From Apoda limacodes (taxonomy: Eukaryota > Arthropoda > Insecta > Lepidoptera > Limacodidae), in NCBI GenBank assembly GCA_946406115.1, contig OX291545.1:7826001-7890000 (forward strand): 64,000 bases of DNA, read 5' to 3'. Below the pieces are notes generated by a model. That model was given only the letters and a program-made list of their open reading frames with translations, ran no database searches and was not told where the DNA came from. The stretch's first letter is position 1. Every line of letters begins with the position of its first letter. The position numbers were made by a program, and so were the translations under genes. This document shows, piece by piece, positions 1-12,000 of this stretch.

Positions 1-570
1 GTATACCAGACGTGTCCGCCTGCATCGAATTTGATACCCCCTTGCCATACATATTGTCCAAGCAGCAATTAAATAATAATTTATATTTAGTTCCATATAT
101 TACAGTCGATAGGAACTTTTATTTAATATATAGCATCCCTAATGTTCTAACTCCGTGCAAATAATAATTAGTTATATAATCTTCATAATTTTGCTATTCT
201 TGAGGTTTAATTAAAAAAAAGTAGTGACTAAATTCTCAATTCATTTTATTCATTCAGTTGAATGACTTTTGAAAAGAATGACACATGAAAAGGGCCAAAT
301 TTTGACTTCAGCGTGGCGTTAGAACTGAACCGGTAATAGGTTATAAATTTTTAATTAGTTAGTTGGCATTATTGCTTTGGTATATCCTTAAATACAAATT
401 CTCGAAGCCCAATTAAAATCAATACTATGGTATTATACAACATTATAAAACACCATTGCAATAAGCGAAAAACAACATTTTGTTACACGGTTCGTGTATT
501 GATAAAGTTACAACAAATGTAGCTAAAGTAGTACATCTACATTAATAAAATAAAGCTGAAGAGTTTGTTT
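1..570. other. AT-rich noncoding sequence, Spps intron
   Basis: I see no coding frame, splice-bounded exon or named repeat here. It should be intronic to the Sp gene, because the zinc-finger exons must lie farther left. Confidence 0.4.
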
Positions 571-1012
571 TTAGGGTTCCGTACCCAAAGGGTAATTAGC
601 GGAACCATGTTACTAAGACTTCGCTGTCCGTCCGACCGTCCGTCTGTAACCAGGCTGTATCTCATAAACCGCGATAGTTAGGCAGTTGAAATTTCTACAG
701 AAGATGTATTTCTGTTGCCGCTATAACAACAAATACTAAAAATACAGAATACAATAAATATTTAAGGGGGCTCCCATACAACAAACGTAATTTTTTTGCT
801 CGATAGTAATAACGGCAACAGGTAGACGCTTATAATATTCACAAAATATTTAGTTATATAGTCACTTTGAAAATAAATAATTAAATTAAAATCAAACAAA
901 TATTTAAGGGGGGCTCCCATACAACAAACGTGATTTTTTTTTGCCGTTTTTATAGATAATGGTACGGAACCCTTCAGGTGCGAGTCCGACTCGCATTAGG
1001 CCGATTTTTTTG
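571..1012 (+). repeat. dispersed 'GGTTCCGTACC' repeat, copy 1
   Basis: It begins with GGGTTCCGTACCCAAAGGG and ends GGTACGGAACCC followed by GAGTCCGACTCGCATTAGGC. The reverse complement recurs at 60911-61166, with short pieces at 19216-19260 and 46313-46440. The internal segment ATATTTAAGGGGG plus CTCCCATACAACAAACGT occurs twice (about 757 and 900). This motif is common in lepidopteran genomes; its class is uncertain. Confidence 0.6.
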
Positions 1013-2154
1013 TTTGAACGCACTAATCTCTAAGATTACCAGTCGGATCTGAAAAATTATCTTCGCATTTGATAACCCAATAAGGTTATAGCTCTGTTAC
1101 AACACGCTACGACCCGTAGGAGCCGAGCAGAAAGAAAAAAAGATAAAAAGAACCCTACACGAAAAAGAAGCAACAACATAGGCAAGCGAGGCGTTTGTCA
1201 GCAACGGAAAGGGCAAAACAACATGTGCCAGGTCAACTAGTGATAAATATGAACAAAAATAATATAGTTAAACTCTTATCAACTCAGAAGCGACCGTAAT
1301 CTATCAAAGCATTTCTACTAGCCTAAAACACAGACTGATTTTTGTCCCAGCTCTATTTCTTCACCAGCAACTTGTTAGTAAGTAACAGTTATTGGGGTGA
1401 GCACTACACTACATGGCAATTTGACATGATTTTTGTCTTTCCATGTTCAATTTAAGGCTCACTCGTCGAATACTCTATGAGGCTGTCGAACTTATTGCCA
1501 AGGCTTCCAAAACGATTCGGCAATTAAAGGTAAAAAATGTACTTGCCATTTACATTGATGCCATAGCAGCATCAGTTGAGAAGCTTAAAAATATTCTTTC
1601 AACGTTGAACAGTTGAGAACAGTTTCGGAGATACGACATCTGCTCACATTTTTGTGCAGTTCGTTTTTGAGCTCTAGCCCAGGAGACGAACTAACATGTA
1701 GGCCGCAAAGGTCCTTTGTATGGCCGAACTCAATTGACCTGATGATTTTCAAAACCCCTTAACAGATTATTTCCAACAAATCTAAGAACCTTATAATTAA
1801 CCCACTCTAAAAACAAAAAAAACTGCATTGAAATCGGTTAATCTGTCTAGTGATAGGTGCCATAGACAGACAGACAGACAGAAAGACAGACAAACACACA
1901 GAGGTTCCTTGTTCTTAATTTTTTTTTTTTTGGATAGCTAGCTGCTTGCTTTATATATTTTTTTCACAATAGTGTAATTTTTTCAATAACAATCTTAAAA
2001 AGTGACAAATCACATAGTTTCAAACTCCAAATTTTTAAATGATAAAATACTGTTTTTGTATTATAATGTATAGTTTTAATTTATTACAGAATCTTATACA
2101 AAATAACAATAGAAACATATTTCAAACCTATTTTTTTTAATATCTTTCAAAAAG
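1013..2154. other. noncoding Spps intron with degenerate repeat tails
   Basis: There is no gene. Around 1830-1935 is a LINE/MITE-like end with AATCGGTTAATCTGTC followed by a (GACA)n run and a T-rich tail. The rest is unremarkable. Confidence 0.35.
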
Positions 2155-2420
2155 GGCGTTCCATCTAGCGATTTTTAACACTAGATAGCAGAATTTTTAG
2201 GGGCTCGCGTTTTATTAGCCTATGGTAACAAAATCATAGCAAAATCTAATAATGACGTTTAGTGTTTCATCTAAGCGGTTTTTCTGCGAGATATTGCTAC
2301 CAAAAACCCATGTCGAGAGGTGGGTATTTTGCGCTATTTTCTAACAGCTGTGAACTGTCAAAAATGATTCTAGTTTCGTTTAAACAATAATAGCGCCGCT
2401 GAAATCATCAGATGCGCATT
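2155..2420 (+). repeat. dispersed repeat ('GGGCGTTCCATCTA' family), copy 1
   Basis: It starts GGGCGTTCCATCTAGCG and passes through CCATGTCGAGAGGTGGGTA, a TTTGCGCTATTTT segment and an AGCTGTGAACTGTCAAAAA stretch, ending near the AGCGCCGCTGAAATCATC motif. The same order of motifs appears reversed at 16258-16672. It is probably a non-autonomous DNA element. Confidence 0.55.
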
Positions 2421-2768
2421 GACGGAACAGGTATTTTGTGATTTAATTAGGGAGGAGGGAGTGGGACAAATGTAAACTAATTCTTTATACTAAAATTTAG
2501 AAAAACGCGTTACAAGGACTGGAGATGGGGTACTAAGAAATTTTAAATCATGTCACTGCAATCGACACCTCATCGCTCGTCGCTACAGCCACCTTTTACA
2601 GTTTTTGCACACCACAAAAATAACACAGCGTTTAAGTTAATTGAGCTTAGAGAATTCGGTGGTCTACCACAAAAATATTTTGAATAGAATAAACATAGTC
2701 TACTTTAATATAATGTCCCGACTATACATCTCTTCTCACCCAATCTAAGAATAATTTAAGACTATAAG

Positions 2769-2977
2769 GCTGGGTTGTACCAACTAACTTTGACGTTAAC
2801 CAGCCGTCAAAAATGGGTGAAAATTTGCATAGCCAGCTATTTTTAAACTTAACCGGCTCGTCAAAGTTTAGCTAACCACTAGCCGGTTTCCTTTAAAAGT
2901 AGCTGACGATCGAAATTTCCATACAATCGCCAATTTTTGGTGACTGGTTAACGTCAAGTTAGTCGGTGCAACCCAAG
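2769..2977. mobile_element. foldback MITE next to Spps exon 11
   Basis: The left end CTGGGTTGTACCAACTAACT and the right end, read in reverse complement (CTTGGGTTGCACCGACTAAC), form terminal inverted repeats of about 50 bp that share TGACGTTAACCAG. The element is about 209 bp and ends 23 bp from the donor of exon 11. Confidence 0.7.
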
Positions 2978-2999
2978 TGAAAGAAAGAGTTCTGCTCAC

Positions 3000-3056
3000 C
3001 TGAAGTGTGATGGTGCCGGGTGAAGGTCCCGCATTAGCCGCCTGGCCCGCTGCTTG
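3000..3056 (-). CDS. Spps: Spps exon 11 (19 codons), last exon in window
   Basis: GTGACAG|CAA acceptor and CTTCAG|GTGAGC donor, phase 0 at both ends, encoding QAAGQAANAGPSPGTITLQ. This resembles the spacer after the second Q-rich domain. The Btd box and zinc-finger exons are not found in 1-2999 and must be farther left. An AG three bases into the exon is an alternative acceptor that would drop one residue. Confidence 0.75.
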
Positions 3057-6000
3057 CTGTCACAAAATAATCATATTTTTTGGAAGCGAAATTTTAAAAA
3101 CGCAAGAATTCATAATTTATTGAAGGAACTAGCTTTTGCCAGCTCGCCCGCCCTAAATTTGGTAAAGCTATAGCTGCAGCTATAGTTCGTTCGTGGACTT
3201 CGGTTATAGTTACTCCCACGGGAACTTAAGAATTTTTTCGGGATAAATAGCAGTCTATGTGTTAATCCAGAGTGTCAGCTACATCCATACCCATTTTGAT
3301 CAAAATTGGTCCAGTCGTTTGAGCAGGAAGAAGTAACAAACATAATATTAGTGTGATAACTTTCATAAATAAAATGCACTCGTTCTGTCCTAACTAATTT
3401 AATACGATTTCACCTAATATTCAGTGTATTAAATAATATATATATTATAGAATAACCAGGTTAGACTTTACTTTTTATTTTACTTTATTAATAATAACTA
3501 CAAATTTCATTAATCAACTAGATACACAACTCCCCTATTTAATAATAGTAATAACATTTTTGGACACCACACACAACGCCTTCTGGTCCAAAACTAAGCA
3601 AGGCTTATATTGTGGCTACCAGCTTACTGATACAAATACCTACAAGATAACATACATACTTTTTTTTGTAAATACATCAAAAAACTCAAACTAAAGTCCA
3701 ACACAAATGTTCACCATATAAATATTAGGTCTGCGCAAGGATCGAACCCACACCCCCGGTTCCATAGGCAGAAATCAAAAGAAAAATAACTTAGAAACAA
3801 ATTAAGTGCTAACTAGCGCCGCCAATTGATAATTTTAATCTTCTTCTTGTTTTTTAGCAGATATACTCTCTACAACTCGCAGTTTTATCTTAGATACAAT
3901 ACAACGTTTTTAAAATAGCTACTAGTTATATAGTTACATATTTCTGTAGAAGTAAATTTTGAAAATTCGCTTTGAACAAAGAGGAAAATAAAAATATAAA
4001 TTGGCGACACTAGTGAACGTCAGGTACCTTCCTAATGACAACGAATCACAGATTGACATGATGGTACCATATTCTGGCCACATCACTCAAACACCGCGTG
4101 ATTCATAACTTTGACACAACATAACAAATTACGGTGTATACGCGTAAGTGTGTGCGTGTATACACATCTATGCGAGAGGTCACAGAATCGTCACAGAGTG
4201 GCGGCGGGTTCAAATCCTAGACAGCAGCGGCAAGTAGCCATACTGAATTTAGGGCTCTATTACTTGTACAGTGACGCTGCAGTCGATGTCGTATAGGCTA
4301 GACACCTACGCAAAATAAATTACAAATATATTTTTATATTACCTGTACATTCGCTAGAGACGCAATCTGAATCTGTTGAATCTGGCCTGATGGAGTTAGC
4401 ACATTCGCCACTTGTGGTTGCGCTTGCATCTGTGAAGAAGAAAATATTTTAACAATTTAAAATGTACTCTTTCAAACATGCCGCATAATGTAGCGAATTA
4501 ATGTTGTCACATAGTACGATCTTATGCGCGCATATAAAGCATACAACTCATTTTAAACAATAAGTTGGTACATTGACCTTCTAAGTAGATAGACCGTTCT
4601 AGCCTACGCGCTAAAAATGGAACCACAAAATTTTGCTTAACTTCGATCGTACCCTTAAAAAGGGTTTCTTTTTAATTTACTTTTGAATCGTTAAATTTCT
4701 GTGTGACTTCTATTCAATGGGTCTGTTTTCTAAGATATTTTTGAACTAATGGTGTAAATAACTAAATGTTGCATTGTATATGTAATTATATTTATAATAT
4801 ACTAGATATGGCCTGGGGTTCCACCCGCCCTAAATTCGGTCATCAGTGTAGGATTTCAAAGGCAACTCCTAAATTATGGGGAAGAAAACGGATCATGATC
4901 TGTATCGATCAAGATGAAATTTGGCATGCAGATAGTTTGAATCCCGGAACAGGACATAAGCTACTTAAATTGTCAAGCATTATCGGTTTCTTTTTTCCCA
5001 TAATTGAGGAGTTGCCGTTGAAATCATACACCTATGACCGAATTTTCAGCCGGTTTCAGCGTGAAGAAGTAACAGATAGATTTACTTTTGCATTTATAAT
5101 ATTTATTATTATATTATATTTATAGATAGTATGGATAGTTTTAAGTATATGTAAGTATATGTATGTACATATGATTTTGTGAAAATAAAATTATGATGGC
5201 GCTAATGCCACCAGTACTATTATATATCGGACTACTCTTAAATATCTGAATTCCTTCACTCGATTGACGATATTTGACGCTTCACATGGTGCGACCCCTA
5301 TGCTACAGAAAAATAAAAAAAAAATATCATAACTTCGGAAACATGGGCTTTTTAAAAAAAATCTTAGTCCCAATTTGGTATTTTAAATAACACTTTAAAA
5401 ACTTAACACAATATTTTTCCATAAGTATTTATCTAAATAAAGGTAAGGTTAGGTCTCGGACCGACAATATATCCTTACCGGAACATATCAAAATGTTCGC
5501 TTTCGAAATAATGAGACGATTTGCAAAGGTCTAAAATTAGTGCTAATTTAAAAAGTTAAATTATATATAGGTCATTTTACAAAATGTTTCACTAAGTACC
5601 TACATAAAATATATTTATTCCATCTAGAAACCCTACTTTTCAAATATTCTAATTTTTTATAGCTGATTAGGCAATTATATGTATAATCATGTACTATCCG
5701 AGTACCACACACAATCTTGATACAAAAATACATGTCCTTGTCATACATTTCATTCTCAATGGTTTTCTGCATCTCATAGTAAATTAACATGTCAAATTTC
5801 AGTTTCATACCCAGCTTATGTAATTTTTTTTAAAACCCATGTGTCCGTAATAGTTAGATTTTTCGGTAAATACATTCAATCAAATTCATATTAATATTGA
5901 GTAACATGTATGTAGGTCGATTACATACTTATACGTGTAATTCATATTAATATTGAGTAACATGTATGTAGGTCGATTACATACTTATACGTGTAATCAA

Positions 6001-9000
6001 ATACACAATAACAAAAATCTGTCATGCAAAATAAAAGAAACAAAAAAAATACTAGCCCAGTAGTGTTCATGTTTAAATTAAAAGCTGCTCTACTAGGTCT
6101 ATTTTCAACAAAATTCAATTCGCGTATGCGCGTCGCGTTTGCGTATACATTACTGTTTGACTAGCGAGCCTATTAGCGGATCTAAAATCGAAAAAGCAAT
6201 GGACGACATGGTTAAATCAAGTTGGGTCCACACGTGCATAGTCTATCTCCTTAGAAGGTCATTGAGTAGGTACATTAAACTAGAATACTAAATCTTTTTT
6301 TACTTTGCTTAGGTATGAAAAACACACTTTGAGCCAGATGTTGAGCAGTCACCGTTGCCTGTGCACTTGTAACCAATGAGCTATAATATTTACATAATAT
6401 GATACGATAAAAAAAACTATCAATATAAATAAGAATCAGATTCTGTTTACTTGCTATTTATTAAATGACCTTAATAGTCTATATAAAGTTTTTACGTACA
6501 GAAAAATAAAAAATGTCGCTCGGAAGATTAGGAAAAAACTAAAAGTAAATAATTTGGCTATTTTTTCTAAATATTAAATAGCTTGTAAATAATAAAGTAT
6601 TTAATACAGAGTTGCTCGTAAAATTAGGGAAAAACCAAAAGTAACTAATTTGGCTATTATTTTTAATCGTAAAATTAGGGAAAAAGAAAGTGACGAATTT
6701 GGCTATTTTTTTTAAATAATCAATAGCTGATTAAAAGTATTAAGAGCATTAAGTTTCTCGGAAAATTAGGTTTATATATAAACTCAAGACTCGAGAATTA
6801 GACTAGTAGTATTTTTTATTATTCGAACAATAGATATGCGTAATTGATTTTTTGTTTTGTTAGTCATGCCGCTCGAAAATTTTTAATTTTTACATATTTC
6901 CAATAGCTTTTGATAAGATTACGAACGATCACAAACAAATTTATTCAAATTTTCACAGGACAAAGTCTGTCGCATCAGATAGCAGAACATATATATACCT
7001 GCTGCAACTGTGGTATGATTTGCAGATGGTGCGGCGTGTGCGCCACGGGGAGATGCACGGTTTGGTAGACGGTGTGACCGTTGGCGACGCTGACGGGGAC
7101 CTGCACAGGTACCATGCCCATCGACCCCACTCCGCCCACGCCACTCACTGCCCCTCGCACCGCTACACCCCCACCTAAATGTGTACAATATTTTTTTTAC
7201 TACCTTCAATAATAAATTCCAGTACATATTCGAAATTAGTTTTAGAAATCGGACTTTCTTCGAAAATTTTGGTTAATATTTCATTTCGTACTCAGTCTGG
7301 CCAGTATCATTTTAATAGAATTCTGGATCGACTCGATAGCGATATCGATTACATAGCGATAGAAACCGATAGGCTCACGTCGAACCTAGCTTCGTTCCCC
7401 GGGGAAGAAAAAGTGCCACTTTGTACTTGGTACGCAATATACTATTTCTTATACAACTCTAAATAAAGTATTATGGGGTTTCCTTAACGGACGAACGGGT
7501 TATATTAACGGATACTGGACTTAGTAGCTTCCAAAAATCGCTTAATAAAACATCATGTTACCTACTTGCATCGAGGCATGAAAAAGTATCGATATGTTTT
7601 TCAATAACTATAGGAATAATCGACGCTTTGAAAACTAAACTAGTAATAAGGACCTAGGCCTTTACTGAAAACAAAAGTATTTCATTTTCATTAATATCTA
7701 TATTCATAAATTTTCATTTTTAATATTAATTGTATATCAGTAAATATTTGCTTTGTTTTATTTATTACGTAACCTTTCTTTTAACCTTAACTAACATGCA
7801 ATAAAATAACACTTTTACCTTTCCAGAAATCTAATAGTGATAATGAATTGGCAAAAGCAATGACGGTGTGAAAACTCAAAAACAAACAGCAAAGGAAATA
7901 GTAAAAGCAAAGTAAGAAATGATTCAAGCGAATAAGATTAAGTTTTTGTACATGGGGAGAACCTTTAAATATATAATTATTTTTTTCAAGTTTGGCTACA
8001 AAAAAAAAGCTTTGATATTAACCAAATTCACACAATTGGCCAAAAAATACACAAAGGTTTTTTCACCGCCGCAGCACGAAAAGGGTGGTTTTGGTTACTA
8101 AAAATTTCGCAGCGAAAACGTAACCCTAGTAAAAACGTAAAAATCTATTTAATTCTAATAAAGTAGTTTCCCATTTTAAAGAAGTTGCGTTCGGAAATTT
8201 TATTGCATGTCATTGTCATCGTAAACAAAGCATTATATTTTTAAAGTTAGCGATATTAATTCTAACTTTAATAAGCTCGTTTTTTTAACAAAGCCATCCA
8301 TTTTCAAGTAGCTTTAGTGTTGCTACGTCGGTAAAAATACTAGTATTACTAATCGCCAATAGATGTCAGGATGAGACATATTTATCAGTTTATCATTGCC
8401 TGAAAACACGGATAAATTTATATATAACTTTAATTAAAATAAGTAAGATTAATTATTTGTTTCAATAGATCTTAAATAGTTTCTTAACAAGACGTCGCGT
8501 CGTTTTTTTTTTCAGCATCACGTAATTCGAAAAGTTAATTTTCGAACTGAATTACTTTGTCTCACGTTAGTTGCAAATTCGACTTTGCCCTTTTCGTGCT
8601 GCAGAGGTGGAAATAACAATTTCAGTGCCGTCATTGTAGTTAGAGGTAATATTGGAAACACATTACTGTGAAATAACAAATCTTAATGAAATATTTCACC
8701 TTATTCGGTCTAAGTTTACAAACAAATACATTAGTTGTTGTCAAATATATATTTGGCAATCACTGTTATTTTCTTATCTTTTTATTAAAACACTTATATT
8801 AGTTTGACCTCTTTGTTTTTTGTTTGGGTCAAATCTAGCAATCGTAATTTCGATTACTTCCCGACTAGCTAGAATGCTCTCAAGGAAGCTCAGAATTAGG
8901 TGCTGATACAATAATTAAATCAAATCAAAGTTAGCATTACAGGAAAATTAAAACTTTAAGAAAAATTTGCTCTTGATGCTTTTGAATTGCTGTATGATAG

Positions 9001-12000
9001 TTAAAAAGTGCCCACGCTTTTTTTTCCGTTAATTATGGGAGATTATTTTCTACTTTTTAGTTCATTTTTTATAAGCCTGGTTCTTAAACGTCTTTTAAAC
9101 ATAGTTTTACATAAATAAAAATATATTTCTGATAATAGCTTTCATTTAATGCAACTACTATCAGGTACATAAAAGGTATTCTATTAAACTTTGAACTTGA
9201 CAAAGTTTTATGTTAAAAAAACAAACTATACATTTCCCAATTTACCTCGCAGTGTTGTTCGATAGCATAGCCAATATGTTATATCCAATATTATAATGCT
9301 ATATTCCCTGTTACAATAAAATTCGGCACTAAAATTCAACTTGCACAAAAAAAAATATAGGTACCTACCAGAAAAGACAATGTAGCTTTAAAATTAAATA
9401 AGCTTGCGCACTATGGTGTTCAAGACATTTAAGTTACTCAAGTTATCTTTTATTTCCTCTTAGTTAATTCAAATGGTAACTATGAACTGTTGTGTATGAA
9501 CTAAAGAATCTGAAGGTTAGGTTTTAAAAGCGCGAGAAAAGAACGTATTTGGTTTAAAGTAAACTTTAAGTTCACCTCAAAAGGACGTTAGTAGACAGTT
9601 AGAGCACAGCCTATACATTTATTTTATTCAAACAGTCGGTCATCGCGTTTGATGTTGAAGAAAACTCAGACAGTGACTAAATCTTCATAGCGACAAATGT
9701 AAAAATATAGACTAGTCAGGAGCTTTAAGTCCCCGGTCTCGCCGCGCACCGCATCTCTAGATTGCTCAGTCTAGACGTCTGTCATCGTAGACGATGACGA
9801 TCGAAACTGTATGAAATAAATGTTTGGGCTGTGGTTATAACATCTGGACTGTATTAAAGATTTGAATGCGCCTCAAGTGTTTATGCAATAAAGTTAGACT
9901 TTCCAATGACCCTTGAAATGAAAATGGTGGACTGTTATAGTATGTGCACTAGAGTTAGGTATTAAATACATTTAAAACCGTTAAAATATGTGCAACGAAG
10001 TTAGGTTTTTGAATGCACATCTCAGAAAGGCATTGATAAATTGGTGCAGTATTCGGCCTGGAGTAAAGTTTTGTGAAGTTGCTCGATTATGGACATGGAT
10101 ATACGCGAAAACATCCTAAATGTAATTGAAACTTTATTTACGTAATTGGCCATTCAACCTTTAAAAATCAGGTACGACAGTACCTGTTTATTATCAGCAG
10201 CGACATTTAGAGCAAACAGTAAAAAATACATGTGAAAAAAATTGCCCCGCCTTCAAAACGACGTGTCTTTCTAGTAATTGGTTTGAATTTAAGTCCATAA
10301 ATTTAAAACTACTGTACCGATTATAATTAAACTCAATAAAAATATAAAAAAAAGACCGAATTAATTAAATCGGACCGCTGATTTCTGAAAAATACGTGGA
10401 CAAACATAGATACATACACACATAAAAATAAATATTGTGCAATTCTAACAATATTATATACATATTGGGTAAAAATGATAACCTCCATTATTTGAATTTG
10501 GTAAAAATCCAATACTGTATTTAATGTTGTACTTCACATAATAGAATACCACAATTCAATTAGTTACTTACATAAAAGAAAACCTGTGTAACCTAAAATA
10601 ACATCAAGGTCTCCCCATGTACTGTAGTATCCCTTTAAACCAACCTTGTCCGACTGGGCTGGTCGGTGACTTGTTATCCTTCGCATTCTCACCATTCTTG
10701 GCATCACTTGCCAACTGCACTCCGTTCCCCACACTCGCCACCGGAAGGACGCTTGCAGAACTACATGGGATTGTGATCGCTTGACTTGTTGGTATCTGGA
10801 TTCCAGCCGGGATCGTAATATTCGAACTCGGGATGGTCAGACTCGAAGTCGGAATCGTTAAATTCGATCCAGGGATCGTAATCATCGGCTGGTTTCCGGT
10901 CAAAGCGCTTAGGGGAATGGAGAAGTTAGTGCCAGGAATGTTGACCGTTGCCTGTTGCTCTGTTAGCGGAATGTAGGAGGGGAGAGGGAAGGGGGTGTGG
11001 AAAAACATAGATTAGTAACAATATGAGTTAGAAGCGAAAGAAATAAGACATGCAATGCACGTGTGATGATTTGAATTGAACTTATGGAACTTTATTGTGA
11101 AAATGTGTTAGAAGCTGCGTGAAGGCACAGCTCATAAACATTCATTTTATCAAAACAGTCGATATTCGATGGTCGACATGAACAGCTTCTGAATGACCAT
11201 ATGTGAAGTCATCTAGGCAAGTCGGGAGCGAGAACGATTTCTCTGTCTAGCTAGAAGCCTTCGATGGCTGACTGTATTAATAAAGTAAATGTTTAGGCTG
11301 TGTTAAAAGTGCGTCCATAAAGGTTATCGCTCAATTAACACCTTGGGTTTCAACGCTTGGACTAAACTAACCGAAATAAATACAATATAATTGGAAAATC
11401 ACAAGTTGTGCGTGTTGCTTGTATGACGACTTATCTTAACTTATACCCATAGGTCTATTACATATTCCACTACAATGCTAGAATCATTGTTGCTGTCTGC
11501 TTGTCACAAATTGTTATTGTATATTATGTTATTGCTATGCTAAGTTTTAAAAAGAAATCCTAAACCAAGGTCACGGTGTTAAATGACTGACAGCCTTTTC
11601 GAAATATAAATAGAACATATAAGTAATGCTATAAATTTTAAACTAAAGTAATATTTATCTGTCAATTTTAAATTTGTTTATTTAAATTGTAAGCAAAATT
11701 TTGATAAATGTATCTTAAGATATGGAAAGACAGTTTTTAAGCATTTGTTAAAATCTTATGATCTTGCTTACAGTGTGAATCAAACACATCTACCACCCTG
11801 GATTATACAGCAGCAGATGTATCCCACTGCTTTCATCAAAATATACATTTCTCATTGTAAATTGTTTGGCAATTGTTACCAAAAGATCGAACGTTCTTTG
11901 AGCTCCGCAATGAAACTTCAAACTGCGTATGCTTGAGAGGTAGATAAGTGGATGCGTCGTCATAATAGGGATCGGCCATAATGTTTGTATACATTTGGTA

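Noticed and set aside
4766..5125. 119-codon open frame on the plus strand
   Set aside because: It runs through a dispersed repeat (copy 2 of the CGCCCTAAATT family) within an Spps intron.
8074..8603. MITE with 15-bp inverted ends GCAGCACGAAAAGGG
   Set aside because: The inverted match does not extend beyond about 15 bp and I find no target duplication.
10604..10644. Extension of Spps exon 8 to an in-frame stop as a C-terminus
   Set aside because: The GTTGGT donor at 10644 gives the exact phase needed for exon 9, and exon 9-11 codons continue the Sp-type sequence.
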